Virus record (IMG/VR): IMGVR_UViG_3300032242_000993
Location: 1-20,755 of that record
Length of the DNA stretch: 20,755 bases
Strand: one strand, 5' to 3'
Source: a virus
Within the stretch, counting starts at the first letter, position 1, and every line of letters starts with the position of its first letter. Shown in pieces: positions 18,812-20,755 of this stretch. A program made the translations under genes and the position numbers. Under the pieces are notes generated by a model. The model was given only the letters and a program-made list of their open reading frames with translations, was not told the origin of the DNA and searched no databases.

Positions 18812-20755
18812 ATGGCAAATATAACCATCACCCAATTACCATCAGCAGGCGCTATCACTGGCTCTGAGCTTGTCCCTATCGTTCAAAACGGCGTCACAGT
18901 TCAAACCACAACTGGCGCAATTGCTGTTCAGCCCACGCAGACTCAAACATTCCTGACTGCCACCCAGCAACCATCTCTGGCAAATTCACGCTATCTGGCG
19001 ACAGGCAGTGGCTTGTCTTTGACCGATGGCGGCGCTCAGGGCACGATGCAGATCAACTTGACTGGCGCGGCTCAGAGCTTGGACTCTGCTGGAACTGGAA
19101 TACAAGTCAAGACGGACGCAAACACAGTTACAGCACGCCAAATCACCGTAGGAACAGGTTTGGGTGTAACCAATGGCGATGGAGTATCTGCCAATCCCAC
19201 TGTTTCTCTTGGATCATTTCTTGCCAACATCAATTCATTGTCTGGCTCAAGTGGTTTAGTTGGTTTAAATTCAGGCACAGCAAGCACTCGGTCTATTGCA
19301 GGAACATCTGGGCAAATTAGCATCACAAATGGAGATGGAGCGTCGGGAAACCCAACAATTGGCTTGGCTACGACAACAGTAACTGCTGGCTCATATACGC
19401 TATCCAATGTGACTTTTGATGCCTACGGACGTGCCACAGCGGCTTCCAGCGCATCAACAACTGGTACTGGTAGTGTGGTTTTGAGCATCAGCCCAACATT
19501 CACAGGCATTCCATTGGCCCCTACTGCATCAAATGGAACAGCCTCACAACAACTTGCAACTACTCAATTTGTTCAAAATGCTGTCAGCGCATCAGGCGGC
19601 GGTACTGTGACAACTTTGTCTGTTGTGTCTGCAAATGGATTTGCAGGAACTGTTGCAAATCCAACCAGCACTCCAGCCATTACATTGACAACTACAATTA
19701 CTGGAATTATTAAAGGCAATGGAACTGCAATCAGCGCCGCAACTTCTGGTACTGATTACGCTCCTGCAACAAGCGGCTCTGCAATTTTGTACGGCAATGG
19801 TTCAGGTGGCTTCAGTAGCGTAACCATTGGAAGTGGCCTTACATTTTCCTCTGGAACCTTGTCAACAAATGCTAACGGTACAGTTACATCTGTTGCCCAA
19901 ACATTTACTGGCGGCATCATTTCAGTAGGCGGTTCGCCCATCACTACATCTGGCACTTTGGCGCTGACTGTGGCAGGTACAAGTGGCGGTATTCCCTACT
20001 TTTCAAGTGGAACCACATGGGCAACCAGTGCGGCTTTGGCGGCAAATTCAATTGTGCTTGGCGGTGGCGCAGGTGCGGCTCCAGCAACCACTACAACAGG
20101 CACAGGTGTTGTAACTGCATTGGGCAACACAACCAATGCGGCAAATGGTATTACCGTAAGAGATGCCAACAACAATGAAACGGTCAACTCAATTTTTGAA
20201 GGCTATTCAAATGTTGCCGCCGCAGGAACTACAACTGTACTTACAGCCGCCTCGGTTCCAAACTATGTTGTCACTGGCTCAGGTGGTCAGACATACCAGT
20301 TGCCTGATGCAACCACATTGCCAAGCGGTGCGGATTTCACATTCAACAACAATCAAAGTAGCGGAACAATTGTTGTCAAAAACAATTCAAGCACGACGAT
20401 TGTCACCGTACAGTCTGGCGCATTTATAACCGTCAGCTTATTGAGCAATTCAACAGCCGCAGGATCTTGGGATTACCACGCTGGCATTCCATCGGGTACT
20501 TCTTGGTCAACCAACACCTTGAGCACTGGAGCGGCAATTACATCAACACAGGCCGTCACTGGAAGCACGCTTATTTCAACTGTGGCAACTGGTACTGCGC
20601 CATTGACTGTAACCAGTACCACACAAGTGGCAAACTTGAATGCGGCAACCGCAGGAACAGCCACAAATGCAACAAACGTGGCGTTGTCGGCAGGCACTGG
20701 CGCAACCAACTATTTGACTTTTTCAGCGACGGCGACAGGCAATCAGCCCTTAACA
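18812..20755 (+). CDS. Tail fibre protein, N-terminal 648 residues (3' end outside window)
   Basis: The frame from ATG 18812 stays open to the window end, so the gene is truncated on the right. It begins MANITITQLPSAGAITGSEL, then VPIVQNGVTVQTTTGAIAV, an N-terminus I associate with tail fibres in such phages. Repeating beta-type segments follow. SPTFTGIPLAPTASNG and TTQFVQNAV lie at 227-260, and GTVTTLSVVSANGFAG starts at 264. ITGIIKGNGTAISAATSGTD starts at 296, GTVTSVAQTFTGG at 356 and GTSGGIPYFSSGTTW at 389. GTGVVTALGN comes later. These Gly/Thr/Ser/Ala-rich segments are typical of long phage fibres. No catalytic or receptor-binding tip is visible, as that part would lie past the edge. The start directly abuts the preceding stop, with a weak ribosome site, so translation is probably coupled. 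Confidence 0.82.
   Translation, partial: MANITITQLPSAGAITGSELVPIVQNGVTVQTTTGAIAVQPTQTQTFLTATQQPSLANSRYLATGSGLSLTDGGAQGTMQINLTGAAQSLDSAGTGIQVKTDANTVTARQITVGTGLGVTNGDGVSANPTVSLGSFLANINSLSGSSGLVGLNSGTASTRSIAGTSGQISITNGDGASGNPTIGLATTTVTAGSYTLSNVTFDAYGRATAASSASTTGTGSVVLSISPTFTGIPLAPTASNGTASQQLATTQFVQNAVSASGGGTVTTLSVVSANGFAGTVANPTSTPAITLTTTITGIIKGNGTAISAATSGTDYAPATSGSAILYGNGSGGFSSVTIGSGLTFSSGTLSTNANGTVTSVAQTFTGGIISVGGSPITTSGTLALTVAGTSGGIPYFSSGTTWATSAALAANSIVLGGGAGAAPATTTTGTGVVTALGNTTNAANGITVRDANNNETVNSIFEGYSNVAAAGTTTVLTAASVPNYVVTGSGGQTYQLPDATTLPSGADFTFNNNQSSGTIVVKNNSSTTIVTVQSGAFITVSLLSNSTAAGSWDYHAGIPSGTSWSTNTLSTGAAITSTQAVTGSTLISTVATGTAPLTVTSTTQVANLNAATAGTATNATNVALSAGTGATNYLTFSATATGNQPLT

Noticed and set aside
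20163-20429. Separate 88-codon plus-strand open frame within the fibre region
   Set aside because: It is an alternative frame inside the continuous fibre gene, lacks a ribosome site and shows no conserved pattern.
18812-20755. Diversity-generating retroelement target in the fibre gene
   Set aside because: No repeated template copy, adenine-biased variable region or reverse transcriptase is visible in the window.

Overview
The window is a block of virion-assembly genes from a tailed double-stranded DNA phage (Caudoviricetes). The gene set best fits a short-tailed, podovirus-like phage of the uncultured aquatic type. Every supported gene lies on the + strand. The genes are tightly packed, often with 4-base ATGA overlaps or with a Shine-Dalgarno sequence built into the previous stop codon. 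AAGGAG-type ribosome sites suggest a bacterial, probably Gram-negative, host. I cannot name the host. No replication, integration or lysis genes, tRNA, CRISPR array or insertion sequence were seen.

Layout. (1) 1-4412: two polyvalent-type genes; the first is cut by the window edge. (2) 4416-7190: a P22-type portal followed by two very small overlapping genes. (3) 7260-10856: a GroES-like co-chaperonin, a scaffold-like acidic coiled-coil protein, a conserved protein of unknown role, a probable capsid accessory protein and the HK97-fold major capsid protein, closed by a strong terminator. (4) 10932-13637: a beta-rich structural protein with inserted modules, then an unusual Lys/His/Gly-rich repeat protein, closed by a second terminator with a UACG tetraloop. 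(5) 13684-16317: a large tail or neck structural protein with several inserted beta modules. (6) 16327-17379: four tiny basic proteins that all end in tryptophan. (7) 17388-20755: a tail adaptor with a discoidin-like insertion, a small zinc-finger protein, and the start of a tail fibre gene that runs off the right edge.

How they fit together. The co-chaperonin probably helps fold the capsid protein on host GroEL. The scaffold and capsid proteins form the procapsid around the portal. The adaptor and fibre build the tail. The polyvalent proteins are, by family precedent, candidates to enter the host with the DNA.

The most unusual signal is a short motif, roughly K-x-G-G-K-V followed by A-D-G-G. 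It recurs in otherwise unrelated proteins across the window: both polyvalent genes, the repeat protein and several small proteins. Next to it is a C-terminal Cys/Trp tag shared by the small-protein cluster. Together these may mark a set of proteins handled by one unrecognised virion process, such as co-packaging, ejection, processing or nucleic-acid binding. That function is an inference.
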